Below, piece after piece: positions 16,403 through 23,949 of a stretch of 49,440 nt of DNA. Below the pieces are notes generated by a model, which saw only the letters and a list, made by a program, of their open reading frames with translations, was not told the origin of the DNA and made no database searches. Numbering within the stretch: position 1 is the first letter of the stretch; each line of letters starts with the position of its first letter. This stretch comes from Streptomyces sp. SS1-1 (lineage in GTDB: Bacteria > Actinomycetota > Actinomycetes > Streptomycetales > Streptomycetaceae), in NCBI RefSeq assembly GCF_008973465.1, contig NZ_WBXN01000002.1, positions 1-49,440 of the forward strand, written 5' to 3'. The position numbers and the translations under genes are program-made.

Positions 16403-16507
16403 CCCTCTCCCGCCCGCCAGAGCGTTAGGGGTGGGAGAGGGGCCGTGGCTGGCCGTCCGGCCAGCCACACGGTGACAGCCCCGGAAGGTCAGAGCTCCGG
16501 GGCTGTC
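16403..16507. terminator. Three consecutive hairpins
   Basis: Arms 16403-16411/16433-16441 (CCCTCTCCC), 16447-16454/16459-16466 (GGCTGGCC) and 16474-16485/16496-16507 (12 bp, beginning GACAGCCCC). All are perfect. The third ends only 24 bases before the next start codon, so it may act as an attenuator rather than a simple terminator. Confidence 0.6.
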
Positions 16508-16531
16508 TGGTCAAAGGACACAGGAGGTCCC

Positions 16532-16861
16532 GTGACCACGACGATCATGACACGCTCCCGTCCCAGCTCAACAGACGTCGACGCGACGGATGCGCACCAC
16601 CAGCTCGGGGAACTGCTGACGCGCATGGTGCGTGAGGCCGACGCCCGGATCGCGGTCGGCCGACGGGCGCGGCGCACGATACAGGAGATGGTGCCTGGCT
16701 ATGAGCGTCAGCCGGTGCTCACCCTGCACCGGTCGGTGATGGCCGACGACGCCTGTCCGCTCTGCGGCCGGTGGAGCTGCAAGGGCAGCGATTGCCCGCC
16801 CGGGGCGGCACCCGCCCCGAGCACCACGGTCCAGGACGCGCGTAAGGCGGTGACCGCATGA
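16532..16861 (+). CDS. Small cysteine-cluster protein
   Basis: 109 residues from GTG 16532 with AGGAGG six bases upstream. A helical central region (HHQLGELLTRMVREADARIA) precedes the cluster CPLCGRWSCKGSDC (about 79-92), which could bind zinc. The stop overlaps the next ATG (ATGA), giving translational coupling. No function assigned. Confidence 0.65.
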   Translation: MTTTIMTRSRPSSTDVDATDAHHQLGELLTRMVREADARIAVGRRARRTIQEMVPGYERQPVLTLHRSVMADDACPLCGRWSCKGSDCPPGAAPAPSTTVQDARKAVTA

Positions 16862-16947
16862 TCACCCGCCTCACCGAAGAGGAACGCAAGAAGCTCTCCG
16901 AGAAGGTCCGCGAGGTCAACAAGCAGTCGCAGCAGCGGCCCCGCTGA
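16858..16947 (+). CDS. 29-residue charged peptide
   Basis: Too short for usual gene finders. ATGA overlap with the preceding stop and a strongly helical, Lys/Glu-rich sequence (TEEERKKLSEKVREVNKQ) support translation by coupling. Role unknown. Confidence 0.5.
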   Translation: MITRLTEEERKKLSEKVREVNKQSQQRPR

Positions 16948-16959
16948 CGAAACGGACCG

Positions 16960-17160
16960 ATGCCTCACCGCATACACGCGGCCCGGGCGGCGCAGCACCG
17001 CGCTGCCCGGGCCGCCCTCGCTCTCGGCCCTGGCCATCCCCTCGCCCGTCTGCTGCTGGCTGCCGCCGCCGTGGCTGCCGCAGCGGCATGGGAAGCGGGA
17101 TACCGCGTGGCCGACCTCCACCTCACCCGCCGGCACCACGAACGGATACCGCGTGCCTGA
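16960..17160 (+). CDS. Small single-pass membrane protein
   Basis: 66 residues. An Ala-rich hydrophobic segment at about 28-45 (LARLLLAAAAVAAAAAW) is flanked by His/Arg-rich ends. The ribosome site is weak (CGGA). It overlaps the following GTG start by 8 bases. Plausible but not certain. Confidence 0.5.
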   Translation: MPHRIHAARAAQHRAARAALALGPGHPLARLLLAAAAVAAAAAWEAGYRVADLHLTRRHHERIPRA

Positions 17161-17260
17161 CGATCTGTACCAGCGCTACCAGGCAGCCGCCCGCGCCCAC
17201 CAGGTAGTGCCTGACGATCTGTACCAGCGCTACCAGGCAGCCGCCCGCGCCCACCAGGAG
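17153..17260 (+). repeat. 54-bp tandem duplication
   Basis: 17153-17206 and 17207-17260 are identical over their first 52 bases and differ only in the last two (TA versus AG). The near identity implies a recent event. It keeps the reading frame. Confidence 0.95.
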
Positions 17261-17386
17261 CACACCACCAGCTGCCCCCGTTGTACTGGCACCGCCCGCT
17301 GCTCCGAAGGCGCGCGGCTGTGGTCGGTATTCGAGCGGCTGCAAGACGCCTATATCGACCGCCAGCGCACCAAGCGCACCCGCTGA
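17153..17386 (+). CDS. Small protein with duplicated N-terminus and CxxC
   Basis: 77 residues from GTG 17153, or 59 residues from the GTG at 17207. The first 36 residues are a near-exact doubling of PDDLYQRYQAAARAHQ caused by a 54-bp tandem duplication that also copied the start codon. The remainder has CPRCTGTARC and a helical tail RLWSVFERLQDAYIDRQRTK. The unduplicated form is probably ancestral. Confidence 0.6.
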   Translation: MPDDLYQRYQAAARAHQVVPDDLYQRYQAAARAHQEHTTSCPRCTGTARCSEGARLWSVFERLQDAYIDRQRTKRTR

Positions 17387-17519
17387 ACCACTGCCTCAAT
17401 CGACACCGCCACCTCTGTCGGTTGCCTTCTGCGCCCGTCCCGGCCCCGCCTTTGGCGGCGGCCGGTACGGGCGCGGCGAGGGGAGCCGGACAGCCCGGAC
17501 CACAGTCGAGGGAGGCCAC

Positions 17520-17842
17520 ATGGCCACGACGATGACCCCGCTCCAGCCCAGTATGGAAGCCACCGCCCAGGCCGCCGCTTTCGCGATCTTCGGCAGCGAC
17601 ATCCCGCCGATCAGGACGGAGGACTACAGCGGCAGCTGGCGCACCACCCTCCACGTCATCGCGGAGGAGTGGGTGGGCGAGGGCCGCTTGGAGCAGCACG
17701 CCGCCCGCACCGCGACCGCGCTCAACGAGTGCAGCAGCGGGACGGCATCGGCTCGCCCCAGGCGCTCGCCGGCGGCAGTGCGCTCCAGCCGCTGATCGAC
17801 CGGTGCCGCCATTTCGGCATCACCACCGACCGCCGACCTTGA
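17520..17842 (+). pseudogene. Small transfer-region protein with frameshift near 17731
   Basis: ATG 17520 with AGGGAGG upstream reads MATTMTPLQPS up to ATALNEC near 17730. The original frame then becomes Arg/Ser-rich and stops at 17795. The -1 frame continues with plausible protein, QQRDGIGSPQALAGGSALQP and LIDRCRHFGITTDRRP, stopping at 17840-17842. One missing base near 17731 explains it: a mutation, a sequencing error or, less likely, programmed frameshifting. The repaired product is about 107 residues with a helical middle (TTLHVIAEEWVGEGRLEQHA). Function unknown. Confidence 0.7.
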
Positions 17843-17874
17843 GCGGCATGGCGCGCAGCTTCCCGAGAGCTGAC

Positions 17875-18250
17875 TTCGCGCCCACCCGGCGCGAGCAGCA
17901 CCCAGTTTCGCGCCCGCCCCGTGACGCTTCGCGAGACCGGCCGCCCGCCGCCCGGGCCGCCGGCCAATTCATGCGCGCTGAGCGGGTGGAGCCGGTGCCA
18001 GTTTCGTGATCGACCGACCGCACCGACCACCGCTTCGGGAACGCCGCCCCGCGTTTCGGGAGCAACCCCCGCCATTTCGCGCACACCCTGAACGACCCCC
18101 TCCGGAGGCCCCCATGACGATCACCGACTGGCCGCGAACCGCGGCTGAACCCGACCCCGATACGAGCGCACCGGCCGCCGTTTCGGGAACACCCCAGCCG
18201 GTTTCGCGGACACCCGGCACCGTTTCGGATACGCCGGAGTTCGTTTCGGA
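17875..18250 (+). repeat. 21-bp-phased GTTTCG motif array
   Basis: TTCG cores occur at 17875, 17907, 17928, 18003, 18034, 18055, 18076, 18182, 18203, 18224 and 18245. Seven of the ten intervals belong to three runs spaced exactly 21 bp. Approximate consensus GCCGTTTCGSGNACACC. The array crosses from non-coding DNA into the first codons of spdB, where it forces repeated VSxTP residues using the rare GTT codon. Candidate cis-acting site for transfer, or an operator. Confidence 0.7.
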
Positions 18251-19835
18251 GACGGAAAGCGGAACCGGAACGGACGCCTCCCCGGCGAAGCTCACCGGCA
18301 CCCAGAAGTGGACGACCGGAGCGATCGTCATCGCCGCGCTCGCCCTCGCGGGCATCGGCCTGTACCTGTCCTTCGAGCACGTCGCGGACTTCGCCTACAA
18401 GGAGCTCCGCTTCGGCTCGCTGGGCAAGGGCCAACTGTTCGCGGTCGGCGTCGACGTCGGCATCATGGTGATGATCGCGGTCGACCTGCTGATGGCCTGG
18501 CTCAAGCGCCCCATCAGCTGGATTCGCTACCCGGTGTGGCTGCTGACCGCCGCGACCGTCGTCCTCAACGCCGCCTCCGGCGCCCCGGAGGGCGCCTGGA
18601 AGCTGCTGGACTACGTCGCGGCCGGCGCCCACGGCGTCGTTCCGGTCCTCTTCATCACCGTGGTGGAGCTGGGCCGTGACGCCATCGACCGCGTTGTCCG
18701 CCCTGAGCAGGTCGAACGGGACTCCATCCCGTGGCTGCGGTGGATCCTCGCCCCCGTCGCAACCGCCCGTATCTTCCGCAGGATGCGGCTGTGGGGCGTC
18801 ACCTCCTACCCGGAGATGATCCGCCGCGACCAGCAGCTCATCGCTTACGAGCAGTGGCTCAAGCGCAAGTACAAGGGCGACATCTCCCAGGCGTCCGAGG
18901 ATGAGCTGCTGCCGATGAAGATGGCCCCTTACGGCTACACCGTCGACCAGGCCCTGGCCATGCCCGATGAGCAGGAACAAGCAGCTCAGGAGCGTGCGGA
19001 GGAAGCCGAACGCCGCCGCCTGGACGCGGAGACGCGCAGCGAGGTCGCCAAGGCGGAGTCCGAAGCCGAGCGGCTGCGAGCCAAGGGCAAGGTGGAGGCG
19101 GTCCGCGCGGAGGTCGACGGCCAGACCGGCCAGGCCCGCGCCCACGCCCGAGCCCAGGTCAGCGCCGCAGAGCGGGCCGCCGCTCTGGAGCAGGAGGCGC
19201 TAGACCAGGCCGTCATCGCCGAAGCCCGCGCCCGTGAGGCGGAGGCGGAGCGCAAGGAGGCCGACGAGCGCGAGGCGAAGGCCGCCGCTGATCTCCGCGC
19301 GGCGGAACTGGAGCGCCATGCAGCCGAGAAGCGGAAGGAAGCAGCGGACGCCGACCGGGTCGCCGCAGCGGAGGCTCAGGCGATCGAGACCCAGGCCATC
19401 GCCGAAGCTCGCGAGGCCGCTGCCGAAGCGAACCGGCGTGCTGCCGAAACGGAGAGGGCCGCTGCCGAAACGCAGCGCGCCACCGCCGAAGCTGCCCGCA
19501 AGAAGGCGGAAGAGGAGCGCCTCGCGAAGGTCGCTCTTGCTGATGCCGCGCGTGCCGAGACGGAAGCCGCCGAAGCCGAGCGGGCTGCTGCCGAAACGCG
19601 GCGGGCTGCCGCCGAAATCGAGCGGCGCGCGGTCGAAGCCGAGGACGTTGCGAAGCTCAAGCCGCGCGAGCGGGCGGTCCGCAAGGTCGCCCGGATGATC
19701 CTCGCGACCGGCGGCGAAGCCGACCGGGTGCCGCTGGCCGACATCCAGCACGAGCTGGCGGTCACCTCGCCCGGCACCGCGTCGGAGTACCGCCAGGAGG
19801 CAGCCGAGCTGCTCGCCGGCGGCTACCGCCCCTGA
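18114..19835 (+). CDS. spdB: DUF2637 membrane protein, SpdB-like plasmid spread protein
   Basis: 573 residues from ATG 18114 with GGAGG upstream. A disordered N-terminus with four VSxTP-type repeats (about 22-48) is followed by several membrane segments (about 63-83, 102-130, 138-160 and 165-190) of the DUF2637 type. A long Ala/Glu/Arg heptad coiled coil runs about 285-500, and a small winged-helix-like end (ADIQHELAVTSPGTASEYRQ) closes it. SpdB-type proteins spread plasmids within the recipient mycelium after TraB-mediated entry. It is encoded upstream of traB in the same direction. Family assignment is good; the exact mechanism is not established. Confidence 0.8.
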   Translation: MTITDWPRTAAEPDPDTSAPAAVSGTPQPVSRTPGTVSDTPEFVSETESGTGTDASPAKLTGTQKWTTGAIVIAALALAGIGLYLSFEHVADFAYKELRFGSLGKGQLFAVGVDVGIMVMIAVDLLMAWLKRPISWIRYPVWLLTAATVVLNAASGAPEGAWKLLDYVAAGAHGVVPVLFITVVELGRDAIDRVVRPEQVERDSIPWLRWILAPVATARIFRRMRLWGVTSYPEMIRRDQQLIAYEQWLKRKYKGDISQASEDELLPMKMAPYGYTVDQALAMPDEQEQAAQERAEEAERRRLDAETRSEVAKAESEAERLRAKGKVEAVRAEVDGQTGQARAHARAQVSAAERAAALEQEALDQAVIAEARAREAEAERKEADEREAKAAADLRAAELERHAAEKRKEAADADRVAAAEAQAIETQAIAEAREAAAEANRRAAETERAAAETQRATAEAARKKAEEERLAKVALADAARAETEAAEAERAAAETRRAAAEIERRAVEAEDVAKLKPRERAVRKVARMILATGGEADRVPLADIQHELAVTSPGTASEYRQEAAELLAGGYRP

Positions 19836-19977
19836 CCACGCACGACGGACTGTCCGACGGTTTCGCCGGCCCCCGAACTGCTGTCGACAGCTCGGGGACA
19901 CGGCGAAGGCGCCGAGACGCCAACCCGCAGCTTCCCACCGATCCGGATCACCCCACCACCCCGAGGAGAAATCCCAG

Positions 19978-20487
19978 ATGAGTAAGGACATCGCCACCCG
20001 GGTCATGACCGGTGTGCAGGCCCTGGCGCTGCCTGGGCAGCGTGAGGGCTGGCAGGCACAGCACCGCGGCTCCCTGCTGACCGACGCGCAGACCTACGAC
20101 GCTCTCGCCGACGCTATCCAGGCCGACCTCAAGGCCCGCCGTCTGGACGGTGACCTGCCCTGGGGCATTTCGGCTGCGGCCCGGGCCCGTAAGCGGGTCA
20201 AGCCGCTGAGGGAAGCCGCTCGGGCCATGCGGCAGGCCGCGAAGGCCATCAACGGCACGGTCGCCGCCTATGAGGAGACACAGCCCGAGGTGGTCCTCCA
20301 GCGTCGGGAGGACAAGGCGCTGCGCAAGATGCAGCGCAAGCAGCAGCTCGGTGCCACCGCCCACAACAGCGCGCAGGCCACACTGCAGCGGCTCGCCCCC
20401 GCCGACAGCGAGGACGGCCAGGCCGGTGCGCCGAAGCTTCTGGGTGACTACTTCGGCGGCAACAACCGCCAGCAGCGGGGCGCCTGA
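19978..20487 (+). CDS. Unknown transfer-region protein
   Basis: 169 residues from ATG 19978 with GAGGAG upstream. Largely helical and basic, with a central RARKRVKPLREAARAMRQAA and a Gln/Arg-rich stretch. The end APKLLGDYFGGNNRQ looks like a short conserved tail. It overlaps the next ATG by one base (TGATG). No domain recognised. Confidence 0.65.
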   Translation: MSKDIATRVMTGVQALALPGQREGWQAQHRGSLLTDAQTYDALADAIQADLKARRLDGDLPWGISAAARARKRVKPLREAARAMRQAAKAINGTVAAYEETQPEVVLQRREDKALRKMQRKQQLGATAHNSAQATLQRLAPADSEDGQAGAPKLLGDYFGGNNRQQRGA

Positions 20488-20705
20488 TGCCCGCTGCGAT
20501 GTCGCCGCGCAAGGCTGCTCACTGGAACGCCCGATTCGAACAGGCCAGCGCGGCAGGCGAGAAGGGCCCGGAGGAATTCTTCCGGGTCTGGCTCGACCTG
20601 GTGAAGGTCTCCGCTTTGCAGAAGGTGAAGCGGACCGGCGACCACGCCCCCTTCAACGCCCTGTCCGCCGAGCTGGAACGGCTCTACCGGGATCACTGCC
20701 AGTAA
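20487..20705 (+). CDS. Small helical transfer-region protein
   Basis: 72 residues, start overlapping the previous stop, so translated by coupling. Contains HWNARFEQASAAGEKGPEEF and ALSAELERLYRDHCQ, both helical. Function unknown. Confidence 0.65.
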   Translation: MPAAMSPRKAAHWNARFEQASAAGEKGPEEFFRVWLDLVKVSALQKVKRTGDHAPFNALSAELERLYRDHCQ

Positions 20706-20826
20706 TCGTCATCGTCATCATCATCACCGCCGAAATGAGGGTTGACGGGGGTCCCAACCAGGCGTACGCGTACGCGTGCGAGGCGGCCCCCTTCCCTCAC
20801 CGGCAGTTACCAGGAGAGGAGGGCGC

Positions 20827-22917
20827 GTGTCCGACGACGACAGCCCGGACAACGTGGTCTCACTGCCCCGGATTGGCTCCCCACCACCCCCGCCCGTCCC
20901 TGCGCCGCCGGCCCTCGACGGCGACCAGGACCCCCCTGCCGCCGGGGACGGTGTTGTTCGAATCAGTGCCTTCGACGCGCCCGCCGTGCCGCATACACCG
21001 CCCCCGCCGGATGCGGTGCCGGCGGCCCTGCGCAGCGACGGACTCAGCGAGCCGCATGCTCCCGGCGACGCCGGACCACCGCGCACCGGAGCGCTGTCCC
21101 TGGCCGCCATCCTCGCTATCGCTCTGGCCGCGTTCGAGGGTCTGCAGACCTGGATCCAGGAGTCCGGGCCGCGCCGGGCGGAGGCAGCAGCGCATCAGCG
21201 CGAACTGGAGTTGCTGGCGGCGAAGGCGACCGCGGACGCCACCCGGCACCACGCGGAAGCCGACCGCGAGCACGCCCGTGGCCGCCGTATCCCCTCCAGC
21301 CACGACTACGGCCGCAGCGCCCTCGGACGTGGCTCAGGCGGCACGGGACGGGGTGCAGGCGGCATCGGCCCAGGCAAGGGCGGAACGGGCCGCGCAGGGC
21401 CGCACAGCGGCTCCACGCACCGCTCCGGAGCAGGCCCCGGCGGCCGGCCGTCTACCGGCACCGGCCGGAGCGATGGCCATGCGGGCATGGGGCTAGGCTC
21501 CCGCCGGAACGGTCCCGGGGCTCACCGAAACGGCCCGGGCTCGCATCGAAACGGCTCCCTGCGGGACCGAAACAGTGGCGGGGGCAGCCGAAACGACGGC
21601 GGCTCTCGGCGAAAGGACGGCTCTGGGAGCTCCGGCGGAACCAGCGCCCGCGGCCCCGCCGGTTCGGGCAGCGGTCGCGGGAGCGCGGGCACGGATGGGA
21701 GCGGACACCGTTCCGCGCGCCGCGCCGTCGCGGACTGGTGGAGCAAGGGAAAGAAGCTCCGTGACACCGGCCCGGGTGCGAAGCACTCCGGGGGCAAGGG
21801 CAGTAAGGGCGGATCCGGTGCGGCGGACACGAAAGCCGCGCTCCGCAACGCGGTCAAGGCGAGCAAGCCGGGGCCGACGTTCTGGGAAAAGGCCGGCGAC
21901 CGGATCGAAGAACGGTGGCGTAAGCGCCGTCCCAGCACTAACGCCCCCACCACCGGCGCGGACGGCAAGGACGGCAGCGCCAAGGGCCGCAACAGCCGCA
22001 CGGGCAACGACGGCTGGACACCGCCCGGTAACCGCGGCGGTTTCCGCGAGGCTGTTTTTGACGCCGTGAACGACCGGTGGAAGAAACGGCGCGAACGCTG
22101 GACGGCCGACGGCGGACCGCGTCCCAAGCCGAACCCGTCCACGTCCCGAAAGCGCGGGAGTTCTGAGCGTGCCACCAACCCGGGGCCCTCCTCAGGCCCC
22201 GGTCCGGGCACGCCCGGCCCGGACGGCACCCGTGGCCACCCCGGATACGGGCAGGCACGGTCCTCGCCGTTCGACGCCGACACCGAGCCCCGCGTCACGA
22301 TCACCGTCGAACAGGTCGACCCGCCGGGCGCCCACGCCAAGCGATGGGAGCCCGACGCGATCAGCCCCGCCCCCAAGGCACTGCCCGCCCAGAGCCAGCC
22401 CGCCCTGCCCCGCGCTCCGCAGCGACCGGCCGGGCCCCGCCCCGGCACCACTCGCAGAAAGGACCCCATCCCCATGCCCGCTGCATCGTCCGGCGCTGTG
22501 ACACAAATGAACACTGCCGTCGGCATGGCCGGCGAACACCTCACCGAGATCACCCTGGACGACGTCCTCAAGGTCCTTACCCGGCTGACCACCGACGGCA
22601 TGGAGACCCACGACGACGCGGTGAACCTGGCCGGCAGGGCCAGGAGGCTGCTCGCCGAGCTGGAACAGATGACGGACGACCTGGCCCGCACACACAACGT
22701 GTCCGGCCCGCGCACCAAGCGAGCCATCGCTGGCCTGATGGAGAGCGTGGCGGACATGGCCGCGACGGTGGAGCGACTCGCGCAGGCCGCTCTGGCTGCC
22801 GCCGAAGGCGCCGAAGCGGAGGAGACGGCGATGGCCAGGGACTACCGGCCTACGCAGGACGCGACCGCCGACGCCGGGCTGCACACGCCCAGCGCCCGCA
22901 TCCACAACGAAAACTGA
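20827..22917 (+). CDS. Large low-complexity membrane-associated protein
   Basis: 696 residues from GTG 20827 with GGAGAGGAGGG upstream. Pro-rich N-terminus, one hydrophobic segment (about 94-112, LSLAAILAIALAAFEGLQTW), then about 400 residues of Gly/Ser/Arg-rich, probably disordered sequence containing HRNGPGS-type heptapeptides. A folded helical C-terminus (about 555-665) has ITLDDVLKVLTRLTTDGMET and ELEQMTDDLARTHNVSGPR. The heptapeptides coincide with a second 21-bp-phased DNA array. It is probably a transfer accessory protein; no family is recognised. Confidence 0.65.
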   Translation: MSDDDSPDNVVSLPRIGSPPPPPVPAPPALDGDQDPPAAGDGVVRISAFDAPAVPHTPPPPDAVPAALRSDGLSEPHAPGDAGPPRTGALSLAAILAIALAAFEGLQTWIQESGPRRAEAAAHQRELELLAAKATADATRHHAEADREHARGRRIPSSHDYGRSALGRGSGGTGRGAGGIGPGKGGTGRAGPHSGSTHRSGAGPGGRPSTGTGRSDGHAGMGLGSRRNGPGAHRNGPGSHRNGSLRDRNSGGGSRNDGGSRRKDGSGSSGGTSARGPAGSGSGRGSAGTDGSGHRSARRAVADWWSKGKKLRDTGPGAKHSGGKGSKGGSGAADTKAALRNAVKASKPGPTFWEKAGDRIEERWRKRRPSTNAPTTGADGKDGSAKGRNSRTGNDGWTPPGNRGGFREAVFDAVNDRWKKRRERWTADGGPRPKPNPSTSRKRGSSERATNPGPSSGPGPGTPGPDGTRGHPGYGQARSSPFDADTEPRVTITVEQVDPPGAHAKRWEPDAISPAPKALPAQSQPALPRAPQRPAGPRPGTTRRKDPIPMPAASSGAVTQMNTAVGMAGEHLTEITLDDVLKVLTRLTTDGMETHDDAVNLAGRARRLLAELEQMTDDLARTHNVSGPRTKRAIAGLMESVADMAATVERLAQAALAAAEGAEAEETAMARDYRPTQDATADAGLHTPSARIHNEN
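21507..21613 (-). repeat. Second 21-bp-phased array, inverted orientation
   Basis: Within the low-complexity gene, GAA of the CGAAA/CCGAAAC motif falls at 21527, 21548, 21569, 21590 and 21611, exactly 21 bp apart; a related GGAAC at 21507 is 20 bp earlier. On the minus strand these read GTTTCG, the motif of the array at 17875-18250. Confidence 0.6.
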
Positions 22918-22931
22918 CGAGAGGAAGCACA

Positions 22932-23321
22932 GTGCTCATCGGCATGGAAGGCGACAGCAACGGATACCTCGCGCTGGTCGCAAAGTTCCGCGCGCTGCGG
23001 AAGGCCGCCTCCGGTCTTATGGAAGAGTCCGAACGGCTCGCCCAGCGCATGCGCGCCAATGCCAACACGGCGACCCGACTGGCCGCGCTGAGCGCCGCCG
23101 CGCACGTCGACTCCCAGCACGTCGCCGCGATCGAGGACGTCGCCGGCCTGTTCAGTTCGGTGGCCGGCAGGTGCACAGGCCTGGCGGGCGCCGCCGACAC
23201 CATGCACACCGCCGCAGGCCACCTCCACAGCGAGCACCAGGCGGAGTACGGCGGCATCCACGCGGCCGTGACGTCCTCCCGGGCGCGCCAGGCCAAACCC
23301 GGCTTCTACCGGCAGAACTGA
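22932..23321 (+). CDS. Helical transfer-region protein
   Basis: 129 residues from GTG 22932 with GAGGAAG upstream. Entirely helical with Ala/His/Ser-rich repeats: KFRALRKAASGLMEESERLA, then HVDSQHVAAIEDVAGLFSSV and GAADTMHTAAGHLHSEHQAE. The plan resembles short four-helix-bundle or tail-like proteins, but no family is recognised. It begins 14 bases after the low-complexity gene and ends before a strong terminator. Confidence 0.7.
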   Translation: MLIGMEGDSNGYLALVAKFRALRKAASGLMEESERLAQRMRANANTATRLAALSAAAHVDSQHVAAIEDVAGLFSSVAGRCTGLAGAADTMHTAAGHLHSEHQAEYGGIHAAVTSSRARQAKPGFYRQN

Positions 23322-23344
23322 CCCGCCCTTCACGTCCCACCAGC

Positions 23345-23376
23345 GGGGGCCGCGCCTGACACCGGGCGCGGCCCCC
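23345..23376 (+). terminator. Hairpin terminator
   Basis: Perfect 12-bp arms GGGGGCCGCGCC and GGCGCGGCCCCC with an 8-base loop, 24 bases after the preceding stop. Confidence 0.75.
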
Positions 23377-23404
23377 ACCCATATCCCGAGAACGGGGACC
23401 ACCT

Positions 23405-23848
23405 ATGACCGAGACGACCGCAACCGTCCAGCTGACCGCCGACGTGATCTGCATCCGAGGCGGCGACATGCTGCTCATCGAACGGGCTTGGCCGCCCTAC
23501 GAAGGACTGTTCGCCCTGCCGGGTGGCTACGTCGAGCCCGGAGAGACCTTCCGCGCCGCCGCCGTGCGGGAACTGCGGGAAGAGACCGGCGTCCGCATCG
23601 CCGAGGACGACCTGGCCCTGGTCGGCGTCTACGACCGCCCCGACCGCGACCCTCGCGGCCGGTTCGTCAGCGTCGCGTACATGGCCACCGTCCCGGACGA
23701 CGCCACCGCCCAGGCCGGGGACGACGCCGCCGCTGTGCGGTGGACACCACTGGCCACCTTCCATGACGCCCTCGCCTTCGACCACAGCCAGATCGTGGCC
23801 GACGCACGACACCTCCTCGCCGGCGGAAACGACCCCGGCGAGCACTGA
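23405..23848 (+). CDS. Nudix hydrolase (Pif-like context)
   Basis: 147 residues. The Nudix box is intact: GGYVEPGETF then AAAVRELREETGV (about 39-61), giving the G-x5-E-x7-REUxEExGU pattern. Nudix enzymes hydrolyse nucleoside diphosphates linked to other groups. In the Streptomyces element pSAM2, the Nudix protein Pif limits redundant transfer between donors. The position here, directly before traB and inside the transfer region, suggests a comparable immunity role, which is inferred. A metabolic housecleaning function is the alternative. It is bracketed by two strong hairpins. Confidence 0.9.
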   Translation: MTETTATVQLTADVICIRGGDMLLIERAWPPYEGLFALPGGYVEPGETFRAAAVRELREETGVRIAEDDLALVGVYDRPDRDPRGRFVSVAYMATVPDDATAQAGDDAAAVRWTPLATFHDALAFDHSQIVADARHLLAGGNDPGEH

Positions 23849-23863
23849 CACACCTCTGGCCTC

Positions 23864-23907
23864 GCTGGATGCGGCACCGCCCCGCCCGGGACGGTGCCGC
23901 ATCCAGC
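23864..23907 (+). terminator. Very strong hairpin terminator
   Basis: Perfect 16-bp arms (23864-23879 and 23892-23907, starting GCTGGATGCGGCACCG) with a 12-base loop, between the Nudix gene and traB. It makes a separate traB promoter likely, although only 42 bases remain before the start codon. Confidence 0.75.
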
Positions 23908-23949
23908 ACGCCCAGCGGCCCCAGCCACCGCACGGAAGGAACCTCACTG

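Noticed and set aside
17820..19145. Leftward open frame opposite spdB
   Set aside because: Composition mirrors the coiled-coil gene; no start signal or recognisable motif.
19403..19490. 21-bp-spaced CGAA series within spdB taken alone as a DNA array
   Set aside because: It coincides with a heptad coiled coil (7 codons), which explains the period without DNA-level selection; kept only as weak support for the other arrays.
21522..22757. Leftward open frame opposite the low-complexity transfer gene
   Set aside because: Shadow of a GC-rich disordered region.
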